Of a stretch of DNA of 64,000 bases, positions 1-12,700 are shown piece after piece (position 1 is the stretch's first letter; every line of letters starts with the position of its first letter). Both the position numbers and the translations under genes were made by a program. Source of the stretch: Coturnix japonica (lineage: Eukaryota; Chordata; Aves; Galliformes; Phasianidae); NCBI RefSeq assembly GCF_001577835.2, contig NC_029527.1:3485086-3549085 (forward strand), given 5' to 3'. Under the pieces are notes generated by a model. The model saw only the letters and a program-made list of their open reading frames with translations, did not search any database and was not told the DNA's origin.

Positions 1-585
1 GAACTCCTTTGGTGGTATAGCTTTAGCAGAAAGAGGGGAAGATGCCCCTGTGCTCCGCATAAGCTGCAGCTCTGGTGGTTGGCTGGGCTGTGTTTGGTGG
101 TCAGAAGAGCTGATCCCGTCGTGCTTTTGCTTTTCTGAGCAACGCAGACAGCCCTCCTGTGGACGCCCGAGGGTTGGCCATGCTGTACTGAGCAGGGGGC
201 GAGCCAAGAGCAGCCCGGTGCCAAACCTGCTCTGTTGGGTCTCTGCTCCGGAGCAATCCGTGTTTTTCCGGTGGCAGTAACACGGGGTTAAATCCATCTC
301 TGATCCTATCCGCCAGGTTTGTCGTTGTGCGGAGCGTTGTTCGGCTCCTGGCTACGAAGCGTTGCTTGGACCCGACCCGCGGTAACGAGGGCGACGACGG
401 AGCGCACCGCCCGACCTTCTCCGCCCTCCGTTGGCACGGCTGTCGGGCGGGGAGGCTCGCGGGCAGGTGCCGGTGTTAACGGTGGGGTGGGGGCTGTCCA
501 CGAGCATTATGTGAGCCAGCCGTGTGGCTGCGCAATGGGCGGAGCAGGAGGGTAAGGATTAAAGAAGTTAGTGGGGGAGGAGGAG
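1..585 (+). promoter_or_regulatory. CFAP92: CFAP92 upstream region and 5' leader
   Basis: GC- and CpG-rich between about 310 and 560, with a GC-box-like gggcgga at 537-543, fitting a TATA-less promoter. The transcription start cannot be fixed from sequence. Two tiny upstream reading frames precede the start codon: ATG-TGA at 509-514, and a six-codon one at 535-555. No coding exon is recognised from 1 to 300. Confidence 0.5.
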
Positions 586-760
586 ATGGAGGAGGGCGGC
601 GGACAGGAGCTGGCGGAGCTGGGCACGGCCCGTGCTGAGAGCAGCTGCGGGAGCTCGGAACGTGGCAGCAGCCCTTCAGCAGGAGAGAGGCAGCTGAGCA
701 GCCCCCACGTCGTGCCCTGCGTGCTCACCGTGTCGCTCGCTATCCCCACCTTGGCCTCAA
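586..760 (+). CDS. CFAP92: CFAP92 coding exon 1
   Basis: Starts MEEGGGQELAELG and ends IPTLAS plus one base. The donor is gtgagt. Residues 1-58 are Glu/Ser-rich, then a hydrophobic strand PCVLTVSLAIPTL. Confidence 0.8.
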
Positions 761-3700
761 GTGAGTTCTTGGCACAGAGAGCCCTTTACTTATTGCTTTA
801 TGAACTCGTGTAGTGGAGTCTTCAGGGGGTTGAGATAGTGTTAGAAAAGGTGTTAGCTGATTTAGGTTTTTCTAAGTAGAAAAATTGTTCAGGAGACTGT
901 CAGTGTGACATGGGAGCCTTATATCTTAGGATCATTGCAGCCAGTACCTGAAAATCTCTCCCCAACAGCCACTTGGCAGACAGTTGCTCAAGTTGGCAAC
1001 TCAGCTCTTATTAATCCATCACCGCCTACTGGTGAAAATAAAGGTGTTCTTTGACATAAGCGCTCAATGTGGGTAGTTAAGGGTAGGAGCATCATGTTAA
1101 GAGAAGGGAGCAGCTATTCAGGAGGTGAGGTGTGGATCTCCTGAGGCACGGAGGCTTTGGGTGTAGCAGGAAGAAGTACAGGCAGCCTTCCCCCAGTTAG
1201 CTGTGCTTTATGCCTGTTGTGTGGGTGACAGGACATGTGCCTTGGGAGCTGCAGGCATGGGGTCATGCTTCAGGAAGAGTAGGTGGGGGGAGGAGTTCCT
1301 GGTATTTTGTAGGCCCTTATTGCAGTTAAACCCTAATAAGAACTGTGTGGTTGGTCAAGCTCTGGGGTAAGGGTTTCACGTTCTGCAGTTGTTCATTTTT
1401 CTGCTGTCACTTTTAAACTCTTGTTTCCATTTGATCAATGCAGAGAGCATTTCCCATGAAGCTTTCATATTTGATCGTGTTTGACACTTCCAGATGATTC
1501 TCATTTTCTCCAGAGCAAAAGCAGACAACAACCAACCCTCCTGATAGGCGAGGAAAGGGAGCTCCAGCTGATGACCTAAAAACGAAGCGTTGCTATCACA
1601 TTGAGATTTTCCTCTTACCAGATGATCTCGAGCCTAGAAAAATGGATTTGATGGTGGTTGGGATGGTTGCAAAGCTATTTGCAGAGTCTGCTTCCAAGGT
1701 AAAGGGGGATGATAAGACTGGGTAATTCCAAACATCACGTATGGGATGCAGGAGGATGTTTTCAGAGCACATTGTTCTAGCTGTATGTTGTAACAACTGC
1801 TTAGCCCCTACTTGTGCACATAGATTTGGAAACAAATATTGAGGGTAGAAATTTATACTCCTAATCCAATTCACCAAGCACTCCTTAGGTTTGTGATCAG
1901 AGGTTGCTGTTTTCAGGGTGTTCTTATAATCTGCTAGAAATTGCTTTTCGTGTTGATTATTGGAATTGTGTGTTTGTACTTTAAAGATAGCAATTTGAAA
2001 GCAAATACACATTCCATTCCAAGATGGAAAAATGGAAGTTATGCTTCTGATCTTTGCTGGGAGGAAAAAGATTTTTTTTTTTTTTTTTTTTTTTTAATTT
2101 AAGATGCTTGAAGAATGTTGCAGACTTCTTGTTCAGGCACATCTGGGTGAGCCATCTGCATTCAAATCCATGAATCTGAATGTTGGATGTGTTGTTCTGA
2201 ATTATCTTAGTTTTTTGAGTAATTATTCCTAAAAAGTCAGTGCTAAAATCATCTGAAAAAATTAGAATACTTGCTTTTAAAGTATGATATACAATTCTCA
2301 GCCTGTATCCGGAGAATCCTATTCAAGACAGCTTAGGTGACTCAGGAGTTAATTCTGTTTACCTAAGTCACCATAACCTATTATTCACTTGAAAGCCTGT
2401 TGCATTTTTCTCGTTGATTAATACTAAGTAACAAATTTATAGCTGTCTTTTACCATTTGCACTATAGTCTATCCACACTGTTTGGCTTGTTACATAAGCA
2501 CAAGAAAGATGTTGAGCTGTTGGAAAGGGTCCAGAGAGTGACGTATTCATACAGTAAACCTGTGTGTTTACTCTTTGTAGTACAGTTACATTAACTATGT
2601 AGCTAATGTTGCTGAAAGATGAATAACTTGTAAAAAAGACATAGGAAATGCTATGTAGTGTAGTCCTCATGTTTTCCTTTGTTAATACCTATTTTAAAGT
2701 GTCTGTGTTAGCTTTTGTAGTATTCCATTATGCCACTGGTGCTCAGTGTCTTGCTGAACATCAGCTTAATTGCTGGTCTTCATATCAGACATGGCTTGGT
2801 AAGAATGGTTTGTCTGAATCCAGCAGAGTGTGCTGACACAACAAGGGGGTTCATGTGAGATCTAGCATGAGTTGAAGACACTTTGAGAGCCGTGATGGTG
2901 GTTTGCATGTGAATTTATTTTCTTCTATTCTGATGAACTCCCATAAAGGCTTTCATCTTTGTTTTAATAGACTATTACACCATGGCTTGAAGATGACCAG
3001 ATATGGATCTCATGGAACCATAATACAAGTGTCAATGTCACTAATGAGTTTCTGATAAAATTAAGAGATCATAAAATAACTTTTAAACTTTGGGACACCA
3101 AGGACAAAGTTTTATCAGACGCAAAGCCTAATAAACCTGATGGGTCTTCAACAGAAAGAGAAGCAGAGGCTGCTGGTAAGTCTAATGCAAACAGGTATGT
3201 TATCAAATGTACCTTATAACTGTGACTGTATCTATTAGTAAGTTACTGATGAGGTTATCTGATACTCGTATGTCATTCCCATAAAAATAATTCTAGCAGA
3301 AAAATAATTGAATTGTAAAATGGCCTGGGTTGAAAAGGACCATAATGACCATATAGTTTCAACCCCCCTGCCATGTGCAGGGCTGCCAACCACTAGACCA
3401 GGCTGCCCAGAGCCACATACAGTCTGGCCTTGAATGCATCCAGTGATGGGGTATCTATGACCTCCCTGGGCAACCTGTTCCAGTGAAAATCAAGGTGCTT
3501 TTTTTTTTTTTTTCCTTCTCCTGATAGATGAAGTAGAACACACAGTGCTGCTGCAGAGAAAATTGTTTGAAGGGAGTCAGCCAGCACCCAGCTGTACTAA
3601 AATTAGAGAAGCAAAGGAATCCAAGGCACAGAAAGGATCTAAAGCCCTTCCAATCAAAGGTACAGTATGACTACTGGAAATGATTTGTGGGCTGAAAGGG

Positions 3701-6700
3701 AGAGAAAAAGCATAACTGGCAATTTGAGTAATGGGCAAGCAGGAGCAGGACTGAAGGATTCTGCAGCACCTTGTTCCCTCAGTAGGACGGCTGAATATAT
3801 TACAGTTGGAGCAGTTTTCTTGTAGCTTTGATATAGATTTGGGGTACAAAGAAGATCTGGCTGACTCATGGAAGGCCTTTAAGGGACACTAGAAAAAAGT
3901 ATTTTGGTTCTGCTGCTTCTTCATGTTTGGAAGTGATTACATTAACGTCCTGACCAAAGTTCTGTATAAATGTCTGGATTCTTACTATTTCTCAGTTGTT
4001 GGTAGCTATCTGAAGTCCAGTAGCAGGATGTTTTGTTTTCCATTGAACTGCTAGTGCAGGGAGAAGTATGAAAGCTTATTCCTGACATTGGCAGGATGTT
4101 GATTTTATGGAGTTTATGGTGTTGCCTTGTGTCAGCTGAGAAACTGCTGCAGAGCTGCAGGAGGTTAAAAAGTCTGGTGGTGTGTTCCGCTGAGGCAGCA
4201 CTTGTTAAGCAAAGAAGGGAAAATGTTCTCCATCTAGTGGCAGTGTTGTTTGTAGCCCCATCTTAAAAACTTGTTACAGATGCACTTTCTTGGTCTTATG
4301 AGACTTGTCAGAAGTTGACATGGTAACAAATTTAGGACTTGTTTTGCTTCCACAGAAGAAACTGATGAGAGTGGACTAGGAACTTCTAGTGATGATGTAC
4401 TGGATCCTTCAAAGGCGGATGACCTTACAGTAAGGTAATGATGCTACACTTCCTTTGGAAAGTGTTTGTGTGCTAAAAACGTAGTTGGAGATGCATGTTT
4501 TGTAGTATCTGTGTTTCTTTTAAGCTTGTTATACTGTGGTTTCAGAGATGACTGACTGTTGCAGTAACAATTTCTGCAGTCATGCCTGCTAATCACAGGG
4601 CAGGAGCAAAAGCATTGATGTCCTCTTTGCTGTACGTCAAGCTTGTTACAGTATACTTGCAGTGAAGTAGCTTTTTATTAAAAAAAATATATAAACAGCA
4701 AACATTGCTTAACTGACTTATTTCCTCATGTTTTTCTTCCTTTCATTTATGCTTGGTGACTTCTGATCTGTGGGATAAGATAATGTCACTGAGACCAGGA
4801 GGACCTGGGAATGTGTTAGTTAGTGGGTGGCAAAAAAACCCCACGTATAATTCTCTTTAGTTTTGATTGTTTGTTTGTTTGTGTGATATTTGCAAGAGAC
4901 GGATGTGAGGGTGAGGCCCAGCTTCTGAAACAGAAAGCAGTTGCTGATCCTTCGCGTAATACAACTTCACAAGAAACTGTGAAAACAACCAGCAATGTGG
5001 GAATTGTGATGCGTCAAACAGACAAGGCAGCTGCCTCTACTGGTAAGTTCTGGATGGAGTTATGGTATAAGGCTTATTAAAGCTAGATTTTAAAAGATAA
5101 GGGGTTCTGTTTGTGTATTATTTTTTAAAAAGAATTCAAGATTAGAGAAGTGTGTGTTACCAGATCTGCATATTTTAGTCTCTGGGTTTCTTCAGAAGCA
5201 AGTTTGTACTCTGTTTTCTTAGCCAGTAGAATAAAGCAGGGATTATGATGATCCTTTTCCACCACTTTAAGTGTTCCAGGGCTGAAATGATGGATATTTG
5301 CAAGGACTATAAGTGTGCAGTGATAAATTTTGTAAAACATTTAAAAATTAATGATGTAGCTGAAACAACTATTACAACTGTGAGACTATCAGACTTGTTA
5401 TTCCATTTTGCTTGTGTTGCTGTTGCCACTAGAGGCCAGGTTTTCATCTGCAGTTTATAGTCCATGTTTATTTCCAGTGCTTGTTCGTGCTATTAGATGA
5501 AGAAACACGGCCCCACTGACAGATATTTTGCTCTCTCGTCTGTAGCTTATGATTGACTAAGGTTCTGTGAAAGATGGTAACTACAGCAGCAGTGAGTGCT
5601 GTGGTAGATATTTAATCACCCATGTTAAATATTATGCTTGTCTGACCAAAAAACTGGCATGGTGTCCCTGGGTTCCTGCTCATGTTACCACATACACTTT
5701 ATAAAAAGGACATTTGCTTATCAACAATCATCAATGAGCATGAATGATAACATTCAGTTGTAGTTAATTCAAATTGAGTGAATGCATCAGTGTTGTCAGC
5801 CAAGTCCTTACCTGACAACTATTTTCTTGTTGGGCAGAGCATCTGAAGGTAGGAATTACATAGGTGGAGGCTGGGACTAGTTCTGCTTGTACTGTTTAGG
5901 TAAAGATTGAATGTGGGTGAAAGGGATGTTGGGAATAATTACTCATCATCTGAATAAATTGTGGATATTGGTTAGTTTGTGTTGATTATATACTTGGGCT
6001 TTAAAGGAATGACAGTACTCCTGTTTTACGGGCATGAAGTTAGAAGATGGAGGTTTCTGGAAACAGTGGATTATATGTCACAAAGAATATCGTATGTGCA
6101 TCATAATACATATGTGAAAGGGAAGAACTTTAAATCATTTCTTTAGTTGCAATAGGATATTTCCTCTTCCAACTTGTCTAACCCTGCCTTCCATCCACAG
6201 GTGGAAGAGGTTCTGGTGCTAAAAAAGACATGGATACTACTGGGGCAGATGTTGCTTCGCTGCAGTTGGATCTCATGCCTCTCCTCTCAGGTATTATTCT
6301 GTAAGGAAGAGGCAGGGAGGGAGCAGCATGTTCGATGTATTGTGTGCTTCTGAAGCACTGGTGCTGGTTGGTCTGCCTGGTGGAAAACAAGCAGTTTAGT
6401 TCTAAGTTCTTATATCTATTGAGACTGTGTTGGAAATAGGATATCAGTCAGAAGAAAGTGGATTAGTTCTGTGGATTTTTGTTTGTAACTAGATTAACAT
6501 TATGCTGTCCTATTTCTGTGTGTAGTGACTTGAATCCTTCTGTGCTCATAGACAGAATTGCCAAGATGTCATAGAGGGTGAAATTCAGCTGCTGGGTGTA
6601 TATAGCAGAGTTTGCCATCCAAAAACATTTAAACATGCTTCTGTACTTCTAACAGAGACTTTAATTATGTTGAAAAGTCTCTAAACTGTTTTAGTATTTA

Positions 6701-9700
6701 TGTGAACTGCATATTTGCATATTCAAAGTGACAGAAAACTTCAGCGTGCTTTTAGCTGTTAGCCCAAATGAGACTGCTGGCTCTGTTCTGGATACTGTTT
6801 TCTTCCTCACTGCAAAAGTTAAATAATATATGAAGCAATTACTATTACTTTTATTTCAATACAAATTCAGTGGAGGTTTTTAACTAATTTAATCAAATAG
6901 TGATGCCTCTATGAGACAATTCCTCTAACAGTCTTTCATCTTGTTTTTTAAAGGAGAAGATTCAGTGATCAGTCGACTGGAAGAAAACAGCCCTGTTCTT
7001 TTAGATGCTTACGTGTCTTTCGCTGTAGAAACACCTCTTCTGTCTGAAAGACAAAGACATGAATTGAATCCACTGGTTATTAAGATTTATTCAGCTACCA
7101 GACTCCCAAACACACCTGTACCAATAGAAGAGCTACAGGTAATGCATGCACTGCTCCTTTCTGAAGGAATTCCCTTGGTACAATGAAGTAATGTTGCTTA
7201 AAATATGGGCATGTTTTTAAAAAGAAGTTCCCTTGTTGGTGGGTATTTGGCTCAGAGCAGTGCCTGACAACAAAACTGCAGTCCTTGCATTTTCTGGGGG
7301 CAACAATTTACATGAAGTCAGCATATTTTTGTTTTTGAGCAGTGGATCTTGATTTAGTTCAGTCACTGTGTTGTATGGTTTGAAACCATTTGCTGACCAG
7401 TCAGTATCTGTTGATCGGCTCATTTAGGAACAGCTTCTGTGTTGAAGGTATTATTGAACTTTGCAATGCAGTGTGCAGAATGATCACTAAGTTTTGGGTT
7501 TTGTTTCCTTTGATAAATGTGATGAAATAACGCATTGTTGAAATGTAAGAATGGTCAGGATAGTCCTTGGCAACCAGCTTTCCTCTTTGTGCTGATTGCA
7601 TTAATGCTGATGAACACTTGTACAGAAGAACCACAGTTATTGCAGAATGGATCTTGCTATTTAGCCCCAAAAGTGTAACCAAGTGGCTCATAATGGAGAT
7701 GATACAGTCCATTCCCTATGGTATCTCTGGGTAATTGTTGAATTTTGTAACTACCTACAGGCCTTGAATCCTACATATATATGAAGATTAAACAAAACAG
7801 ATATCAGGGAGTCATCGCAGTCCCCTGCCTGCATGCTTCTTTAATAATCTAGAAAGAAGAGATGTGGTTTTTTAAATTTTTTTTTTAAATTTTCTTAAAT
7901 ACATATGGAAAATCAACAAATTTGAGGACAGACAAATGAAGGGGACAGTGACTCCCTGAAACCCAGGATCCAGGCATGCAGAATGGCCTCCTTGTTGCCT
8001 TGAAAGACATAGCTTGTACCATGAAGTGCATCCGCTTTTTGCCCTCTACAATAAAAGCCAATTGTTCTGTGATATGAAAAATGAAGAGGGAAGAAATTAA
8101 CACTTCAATCATCTGTTTCTCTCTTTATTTTTATAGAGAATGTGTGTTCCTACCTACTGCAAATACAAATTCCACGATTTTCCAGCTCATCAGACTCATG
8201 GACAAATCCATGGGACTCACGTCTACTTTAAGGATGTTAATGTATTTCTAACAGGAAGAATGAAACCTGGGGAATTGCAGAGATGTCTTCAAGGGCCACC
8301 TCTGGAGATTGAAGTTCATGATCGGGATAGGAAGATTGAAGATGACAAGAAAAAGTCATATTTATTTGGGGAGGATCGAGCTGATGAAAACCTAGGAGAG
8401 GTGAGGCCCCCCACTTGCAGATCTGTTATCTCTAATTCTTCTACAGACGATGAAGTGTGGCATCCACATGGAGTAGCCAAAGTCAGTCTAACTGATCTAT
8501 TGTTGGGTAAAAAGTACTTGACTATTAGTGCACCCATTCGTAGCTGTTCAACTCCAAATACAGTTGCTTTCAATAAAGAGAATAAAAGAAAGAAGAAGAA
8601 TCCACAGATTCTATTACCTATGGGACATTATCTACAATCAGATTCGCTTTTGAAATTAAGAGTGGAGATAGCAGTGCCATTGAGAATACATCCAGAAATT
8701 GATGATGCTCAAGTGCCAGATAGCCCATACGGTTATATAATCTACATTTTTAACTACAGAAATTCATCTTTACTACATGATTTGGTGGAAGAGATTACGG
8801 AAATGAATGCTAAAGCCCTTCAGCTGGACTGTTATCCTCCAGATTTGACTAGGATGTCTCTTGCTAACTTAAAACTGGAAAGCACGCTTGAGAATATTAC
8901 TGAGTTAGACATTGTTACTGGCTTTCACTTACTGGATGGAGCTATTCATCTCTTTGTCTTGGAGGGATTAAAAGACAAAGCCATCAAGAGACTCTGGGAT
9001 AAGCACTTTGAAAGGTAAGAGTGAAGTTTTTTATCAATTATTTCCATAGGCAGCTGGATGTTGTTGCTTCTCAAAGTGAATTCTGCAGTTTTATACGTGT
9101 GTAAGTGGAAGAGAGGGCAAAGAGAGCGACTGACTGGAAAAAAGAAATGTTTAAAGCTCTGTTTCTGGAATGAGACAGTATTACTTCATATCTTGAGGAT
9201 GCATTTGCACAGTAAAGGCAGTATAGTTTAGCAGAGATATTCAGAGAGAGCTCTTGAGTAGTGCTGTTAATATAGATAAAACTGAGGTGAGCTTCTTTTG
9301 AGGTGACTGCAATGTGGTTTAAAAAGAAAATGTGTTTGACTCATGACATAAAGGTTTTGATATTTTCTTTCTTTGTCTGTAATGACTTTTTCAGAACAGT
9401 TCACGTGAAAGCTGTAGAATAAGACATTCCATTTAAAGGACAAAAATCAGTTGGTTTTGTGAGAGATAGTAATTGTATGGCAGAGCTGAGGAAACCTGAG
9501 ATATGGGCTGATGGTTTTGACCCTGTCATTGCTGTGCTCTGTTACAGAACTTACAGGCATGAAGATAAACGACTGGAAATACTATATAATTCACAACTGT
9601 CTTTCAGTCAGCGCCTCTATACAGACCTGGAAGCAATTTTTTATCATTTCCACCTCTGCAAGCCCCTCTTCAGAATAGTGAAACAACCTCTGCTTTATGT

Positions 9701-12700
9701 CAGGGGAGCAGTTCCTTGGGCATGTTTCCAAGCCTTGTCCAGGTATGACTCTTCTACATTTGTAGTCAAGAAATTAAGGAATATTATGAAGAAAGAGTGA
9801 ATATTTGATTTTGAAAGTAATATTCTTTGATCTTTTCCGTGATGAAAGCAATCTGTGGGCATGATGAGTGGTTCAGATTTCAGATGACTTACAGGCGGGC
9901 CTGTTTTACTAACGACTGCTGTAACAGTAACTGGATATTGGTGAGCTCACTCGTTCTGTGGGCAGAAATTCATACATTTTTATTTTAAAGAAGAGTGTCT
10001 ATAGATTAGCGTATTGGAATGTGCCTGAATATAATACAAATAGAAAAAAGAGAATTCTGGTGTCAGAAGCATCAGCTGGGAAGGATTTAATTCTCTGCTC
10101 TATTCTATATCACCTCTCTAAGAGAAGTGAGTAAAGGTACTTGATAGAATCAGAAAGTCACTTGAACTGAGTACTTTTATAAACAGTTTTCCTGAGGTAA
10201 CTATAGTAAGGACGGGTTCTGTGCGAGTTGGGGAGACACAGTTTCCTTTCCATAGCTTTTTCTTTTAAGTTCTGTTGTGGGATTTGTTGCTGAGTCTGTC
10301 ACTTTGCTCACTTTGTTTGCATGCAACAGCTGTCAGCCTTAAAACACCCAGGCGTATTCTGAAAGGATGAAAAAAGAAATGGATAAAATTGCACTTTATA
10401 TAATTTATGCAACTATGAAAAGTATTCTGTTTATATCTTTGTGTATTTGTCACAAGTAGCTCATAGGATGAAAGTTGATCAAAACAAGAAGTAAAATAAA
10501 GGTGAAGCAGAGGTGATTTTAGTAAAGTTTGTCATAAATATGAGTCATGCGATAGAACCAGCGTGAATGAAGGAAGTTTGCTTTATTGGTCCACCAGCCA
10601 GGGAACAGGAACTTGTCAGCTAATAATTAATCTTACAGTTAATTCTAATGACAATGACATTCCTAAGTTATACCTGGTAGTTTTAATGATCTGCTGTCCT
10701 ACTGTATCACTGCCAAATAGTTGCAAATCTGAGCTGACCTGAACTTCTTAATAAATAGGTAGTTAGAGTTGTGCAGCTTTTTCCCCAGTAATTTTAGTGG
10801 TAATGCTTTGATTGCCATAAAGCTTTTGTAAACTAATAATGTGTTGATGTTTGTTTGTAGGCTCAGTTTCCTCTGTCACAGTAAGAGGCTGAGGGATGTT
10901 ATTCAGGGGGATCTGCTGCCCTCGGCAGAAATGATCACAGCATTGAGTCGAATGTATGGAGTTCCAATAACTGATGAGGATCTCTTCATTCAGAAACCTC
11001 CTTTACTTTCATTTTCCTCTGATTATACACCAGAAGGAGATGTTAGCAGAGAGAAAAAGGCAGGATATTCTTTAATAGATAACTACAATGAAAAATACGT
11101 GCAGTGGAAGAAAGAAAGAGACAAAAAGTCTTTCAAGAGAAACCATATTAGGGTGAGTTGTTGGTTATGTGAAAGAGGCAAACCTAATAACTGTGACATT
11201 TCTCATCCTGATTAATATCCCCTTCTCTTCAAATGTTAGGAAAGTTTTTAAGTCTAATGTATTTGTAGGTATTGTACAAACATTCCTAAAGCATTGGGTA
11301 GTTTTATGTTGCAGACAACTGTTTCTTAAGGGGAAGCAAGCAGTTGTACTGCGTGCAAGTAAGTAGAGGAGGTGCTGTGTGAGTGGGAAGGAAACTGATG
11401 GATTATGTAAAGGATTTGCCAGTTTCTTCTTGGGGTTGGTTCCTATTTTTGTGTAGTGTCAGTTTTTAGTTTCTTTGAAGTTTGCAGTTTTCTGAGTGTA
11501 CGTGCTTTAACCAGTTCTTGTTTTATAAATGCTTTGAATCGAGAGGACAACAGAGGGACTGAAATCCCTACAGGTTTGATTGAAATATATCTATCTTTTG
11601 AGCTGAAACGTTTGAATGTATTAGGAAGCTTTTAAACATTGTCAGAAGGAAGTGATATCCAAAATGCAGTGTTACTCTTTTGCTGCAGTAACCTATTGTG
11701 GCATGGTCTGAATTCAAAGCCTTCATTACAATAAACAAAGTTTGATAGTGTTGGCAAGTGAATTGAAAGATGTGAGGTTTTAATTACACTGTGTCAGCAG
11801 AGAAATGTGAGGAGTCATAATATTGTTACTCACGTATGTAACTGTAATTGCTGGGGTTTTAATGGAGTGACGTAAATGAAAAAACTTACCTTATTTCACT
11901 TGATAAAGACCAGCATCAGCTCTCCAGAACAGTGATTCCTGTCTGTAAGCAGAAGTCATTCTCTGCTGAGTCCTTGTCTCCAGTGCGCTCACTGCCTTTA
12001 GTTCCACCGTGTCATACGCAAGGATGAAATGAGGCTCTAAGCTGTATGAAATTAAATGGTGCTCTATCTTTTTAATACAGCCTTTTTGAGGAGAGTTGTA
12101 TTAATGAAGAACTGTTATGCACCTTGTGTATAAATATTTATTTCTACTTGTGTATCTTCTAAAAGCTTTTTAATGTTTTCAATATCATTTGGTTGTTTGA
12201 AATATTTTTGTTGCACTCTTAAGTTCCCAATTCAGATGGAATTCACACAGATTCTCTCCTTGCAGGCTAACATCGATGCTGTGTCCCAGCTTAAGGGAAA
12301 GATGGAAAAGCAGAAGTTTCAATCTTTAAGGATTTTTCCTGCTGATGGCAAATCTGTTTATAACTATAGTTGTCAGCGCCTGAATTCTGCAGAACTTGCA
12401 AAGAAGCTTCTTTGCCAGGAAATGGCGAAGGTAAACTGAGGTACAGAAATGGAAGAGCTTGGGTTGCCTTATGTAGGGCTTAAAACAAGAGAAGAAATTA
12501 GATAGGTCCACAAGATGACTTCCATGTTAGTACATAGAATTGGGAGTTGGTACCCAAGAAGCGGTGCTCCTTCTTGCTGTGTAAAATTCCATTCTCCCTG
12601 TTGTCCATTGTAGCCAATGCCTCTTCTTCATGACTTGGGCTCTGAGTTTGACTGTGGACTTCGGTAACTTGGAGGTCACAGTTCTGAGTTCCACGCATCT

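Noticed and set aside
361-386. GTTGC and GGTAAC half-sites in the CFAP92 promoter, like an RFX X-box of ciliary genes
   Set aside because: The half-sites are about 15 bases apart, much wider than the 0-3 of a true X-box.
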